A DNA stretch of 64,000 bases from Ophryocystis elektroscirrha. Lineage: Eukaryota > Apicomplexa > Conoidasida > Neogregarinorida > Ophryocystidae. The position numbers and the translations under genes were made by a program. The stretch spans positions 1 to 64,000 of the forward strand of contig JAQIFP010000011.1 of the NCBI GenBank assembly GCA_030141585.1, read 5' to 3'. Every line of letters starts with the position of its first letter. Positions within the stretch are counted from its first letter, which is position 1. Of the stretch, positions 60,601 through 64,000 are shown piece by piece. Below the pieces are notes generated by a model, which was not told where the DNA came from, ran no database searches, and was given only the letters and a program-made list of their open reading frames with translations.

Positions 60601-63600
60601 TATAAACGACCATCCTATCACAAAATAAATATGTGAATATATTGTAATAAGAAATGATAAAAAATTAAGTATTTATTTTTAATTTATGTATTCATTTATA
60701 ATCAGTACGTAACATCTACAATTGTGCTTCATATTTTCATAAAGTCATTATTGTAATTAGTAATACATAAAATTACACAATAAATACTTTGCTATACTAT
60801 ATATATATATATGTATATATATATGTATGTATATATATGTGTATAAGACTTTGATAAATATTTTATATATTTATATTCGTTATAAAATTAATAAATATGA
60901 TTTTAGCATGCATACCTTGTGGTAATTGAGGCATTTGAAATGTTTGCTTAGAAAAGTCTTCATTTACTTCACGTTTCCTAAAATCACGTATGGAGGTTTT
61001 AGTTGAAGTAACAGATTTTTGAAGTATTTGATGTATTTGCGCGTCCACCAATTCAGCTAAAATTCTATGCGCTTTTTCAGATTGGGGATGTTGTTCTGTC
61101 AACTGAATGATAATGAGATTACTGTCAAAATACTTACTTTCTGAAGTACAAAGAATTTTTCTGAAAATAGATGATGTTGTGCGGCGTTCAAAGATGCATA
61201 CATTGCAGCAGCTTTCCCATCAACATCACAAATCGGTTTCAATACTTCCATTTGCCTCTCCTATAAAAAAAACGAGTGTGATTCAAAGACCTTGCACGTT
61301 TTTTGAGTCTATTATTAAATTGTAAATATATCACGTTAATTTAAAACTCATAATAAGCAAATAATGTATACATAAACTTAACCGACGTATGATAAACACT
61401 TTATATAATAATTAAACACTTTATTTAATAATTAAACGTTTTATATAATAATTAAACATTTTATATAATAATTAAACATTTTATATAATAATTAAACACT
61501 TTATTTAATAATTAAACATTTTATATAATAATTAAANNNNNNNNNNNNNNNNNNNNNNNNNNNNNNNNNNNNNNNNNNNNNNNNNNNNNNNNNNNNNNNN
61601 NNNNNNNNNNNNNNNNNNNNNNNNNNNNNNNNNNNNTAATAATTAAACATTTTATATAATAATTAAATATTTTATATAACAATTAAACGTTTTATATTTA
61701 ATAAGAATGTAAACATATTATATATAGCTATGTAAATTACTAGAGGAAGGGATTTTGCTAGCTCGATACGCAGAGTATAAAGCTGAGCACTTGTAACGTT
61801 TTCATCTTTTTCAGCTAAAGTCAATAAGTCAAATAATTGTAGTTGTCCAGGTAGAAAGAAATCCTGGAAATTTTTAGGTTGCATAAATTTACGAAATAAC
61901 CTATTGATAAATATATTGAAGAGAGTAAAAGTTACTTTGATAAACGCAATGTACACTCTAAAAGAGCTGGTATAACTTTAAGTTCTTCCATAAGTAGCTT
62001 AAAGCTAGTCAGTAAATCCCATAAAACTTCTGAGGAAGGCATGGATGAATCTATTCTGTGAAGATAAGCCGAAAATTGTGAAGTTCCTTGATCAATTATA
62101 GAGCGCAAATCGGCAACTAATTGCAAAGGCACCATTTGCCTGTATGAACGAGCATATGATTCACCAGCTGTAGATGCTAATGACCATAAAGCAACTTTTT
62201 CCGACAAATTTAGACGTTTTATAGCTAATTCTGGTTTCTGCTGATGCAAAGCTGACACTACACCACTAGATAAAATATTTGTAACTTCACTAGAATCCCA
62301 TAACATTACATAGCGTTTCAGATCCTTGTAAGATGGTAATATTTGTTCCATAGACGGAAAATATATTTGAGGTTGAATATTTGTTTGTCTGTCGGTTATT
62401 ATATGTTTACTTATAGAAGAAGATTCATCCACTAAATTAGATGACGCTATTTTGTCTTTGACACTATTTAATAATAATGGGGATGTCATCATAGATGTGT
62501 CATTACTGTTTGCATAACTATTGTTATTGTCAAATTTATCAATAAAACTAGAATTCCATTGTTGCAATGACTCATAATTTGTATTTGCTGTAAGTTTGCA
62601 CTCATTCATCCATACTCTTTCTAATAGTTGAGTTACCGTCTCAAGTTCTGTCCAATACCCCGTGTACCATAGTACCCTTTGTAACAAAGGTAAAGCGACT
62701 GCTCTAACTTCCATAGATGCTGAAGAATAGCACAGTAAAAAGTCTCCATATGCACTAGCTCTTAAATAAGATTTCAGAGCTTTATATACCAAATCTTGTT
62801 GCCTATCCTTGACGTATTTGGAAAATCTAAGATACTCTAGTGCGGCAGCTTTATACTGTCCTTGTGATTGTAATTCTAGAGCAATTTTTTCAGTGTAAGC
62901 TGTGTGCTCTACTGGTAATGAATGGTAACAGCCACGTATATTATCCCAGTTCTGCAAACCACGATAAGCGTTAACATATTCTTCAATAAATTCGTAGACA
63001 GATGGCTTATCACTTTGATTATTTCCCATTAATTGTTCAAAACCTGGAGGTTTTATAGAAAACTGTATTTCCAAGTAGTATAAAGACCTATTGAAAGCTT
63101 ATAAGAACTCTGTTTTATGTAAATCTATATACCCGTATATGTATCTTTAAGAGATACATAACATTAATGTAATACATTTATTAAATAATATATGTAAAAA
63201 TTTTTTTATTACATTAATTAAACTTTTTAATTAATTAATAATGCAATTATTAGCTAGTTCTTATGTTTCAAAACTAATACAGTTTATGTACTCAAATAGT
63301 TATATAAAATTGGTCATATTCTCAAATATATCATAAAATAATTCGCATTAAAGCTTCAATATATATACAAAATGTAAGCAGTATTAAATAAATAATCTTG
63401 AAGATAATTTTATAATAATACACGTTTATATATACCTAGAAAAGCTGCCACAATTTGATGCAGCGGATACCGCGCTGCGGGAAGTTACTAGTTTCAAAAA
63501 TGTTTGAAAAGTTGTCCATGATGCTTTAGACAAAGATAAACTAAGACATTGTCTAATGTGTAGATCGGTTTTACTTTGCATTTGCAAAGTAGGCAAACTT

Positions 63601-64000
63601 TGCCCATCTGCGTTCAAATACACGCTTAATAAAGCTTGCAACATATCCAAAGCCTTAAATGTAAAATAGCATATTGATGTATTACCTCAAATATAACTTG
63701 GCATGTTCTATGTGGGCCAAATAACAAGAAGTTGTGGTTAGTTTCCCCTGATGTAATGACTTTATTTGCTTCTTCAAATATGTATTCTATTTTTTGTGCA
63801 GTTAGTTCTGCTACATGATTTTTTTTATCGGAAGAATTAGAACTAGAAGAAACGGATGAAGACGAGAATGTAGATAATAATAATCTTGGCAGTAAAAACC
63901 GCAATATATTAGGGGAATGTGCTGCGAATTGTAAACCACATTTTTTGAATACATCTGCATCAGCTGAGTTTAAACTTTCCATTAACTCCCTACATTCCAT
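57627..64000 (-). CDS. ATR: ATR/Mec1-type PI3K-related kinase, C-terminal part (5' partial)
   Basis: Many exons run from the right edge of the window to TAA 57627; the N-terminal part of the gene lies beyond base 64000. The FAT region (about 64000-59700) has helical repeats, e.g. LRASAYGDFLLCYSSASMEV and RLNLSEKVALWSLAST. The kinase N-lobe reads RPKRLTLLGSDGIERYWLVK then GDLRKDTRLMEIAGYVNNWL (catalytic Lys in WLVK). Next come FCRYSVISLNEVTGLIEWLP, GFILGLGDRHGENVLL, HVDFDCLFGKGLYLPVPE, LVSTLGFGGLYGTYLSAC and the FATC end LIWAATCHKNLSLMYVGWMPWL split here as two blocks. The DLRKD and FATC sequences fit ATR better than ATM or TOR. ATR senses RPA-coated single-stranded DNA at stalled forks. The gene ends 37 bp from TRM6. 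A tandem repeat with a scaffold gap sits in one intron. Confidence 0.9.
61390..61700. repeat. 20-bp tandem repeat in an ATR intron, with 100-N gap
   Basis: Copies of a 20-bp unit of type TTTTATATAATAATTAAACA, with CACTTTATTTAATAATTAAA variants. A run of 100 N at 61537-61636 interrupts it. It lies in an intron between two FAT-domain exons of the ATR-like gene. Confidence 0.9.

Noticed and set aside
1..64000. Alternative nuclear genetic code (reassigned stops)
   Set aside because: TAA, TAG and TGA each end at least one well-supported gene and none occurs inside a verified exon.
1..64000. tRNA, rRNA, snRNA or transposon genes
   Set aside because: I looked for tRNA B-box-like sequence, conserved U2/U4/U6 segments and reverse-transcriptase or transposase motifs and found none convincing; a covariance-model scan would be needed for certainty.

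Overview
This is a 64 kb piece of a very AT-rich, intron-dense nuclear genome from a unicellular eukaryote. Nearly every gene is split by GT-AG introns. Many introns are only about 29-42 nt, several are 17-25 nt, and a few are long and filled with AT repeats. TAA, TAG and TGA all end genes and none is read inside a verified exon, so the code is the standard one. Gene content is that of a free-standing eukaryote (replication, repair, splicing, ribosome, tRNA modification, SNARE, glycolysis) plus several secreted or membrane proteins of unknown family. Tiny introns, AT bias, low-complexity protein tracts and an N-myristoylation-type RCC1 protein recall apicomplexans and other small-genome protists, but nothing here fixes the phylum. 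No bacterial operon, CRISPR, rRNA or tRNA gene was recognised. Three runs of exactly 100 N mark scaffold gaps, each inside a tandem repeat.

Layout. 1-4 kb: an Ser/Asp/Lys-repeat coiled-coil protein, open at the left edge. 4.6-8.4 kb: a small Cys-rich secreted protein (-), an RBM42-like RNA-binding protein (+) and a single-pass membrane protein (-). 9-13.9 kb: a 15-exon Rad5/HLTF-type helicase with an inserted RING. 14-19.1 kb: a secreted 453-aa protein, then a 20-exon kelch/EGF/transmembrane protein. 19.1-22.3 kb (-): an F-box-like/TBC protein and a tandem CCCH protein. 24.2-27.9 kb (-): a TRMT2A/Trm2-type tRNA uracil-5 methyltransferase. 28.2-30.1 kb (+): an RRM protein. 30.3-31.6 kb (-): ELOF1/Elf1 with a long acidic tail. 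32.7-36.8 kb (+): CDC45. 37.3-39 kb (+): PA2G4/EBP1. 39.1-44.7 kb (-): a small Cys-motif protein, a SNAP29-like Qbc-SNARE and a degenerate hexokinase. 45.2-51.7 kb (-): a very large myristoylation-type RCC1-repeat protein. 52.2-57.6 kb (+): an FG nucleoporin of the Nup42 type, ribosomal protein eL24 and the TRM6 subunit of the tRNA m1A58 methyltransferase. 57.6-64 kb (-): the C-terminal part of an ATR-type kinase, open at the right edge.

Themes. ATR, CDC45 and the Rad5-type helicase belong to replication and its checkpoint/damage tolerance; TRM6 and Trm2 both modify tRNA; eL24 and PA2G4 concern the ribosome; ELOF1, RBM42 and Nup42 act in mRNA synthesis, splicing and export. These genes are not co-ordinately oriented, so the neighbourhood is ordinary eukaryotic gene packing. 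Convergent genes often end within 10-40 bp of each other. Exon models below were built by hand by joining reading frames across GT...AG with phase checks; most internal junctions are phase-consistent and restore recognisable family sequence, but none has transcript support.
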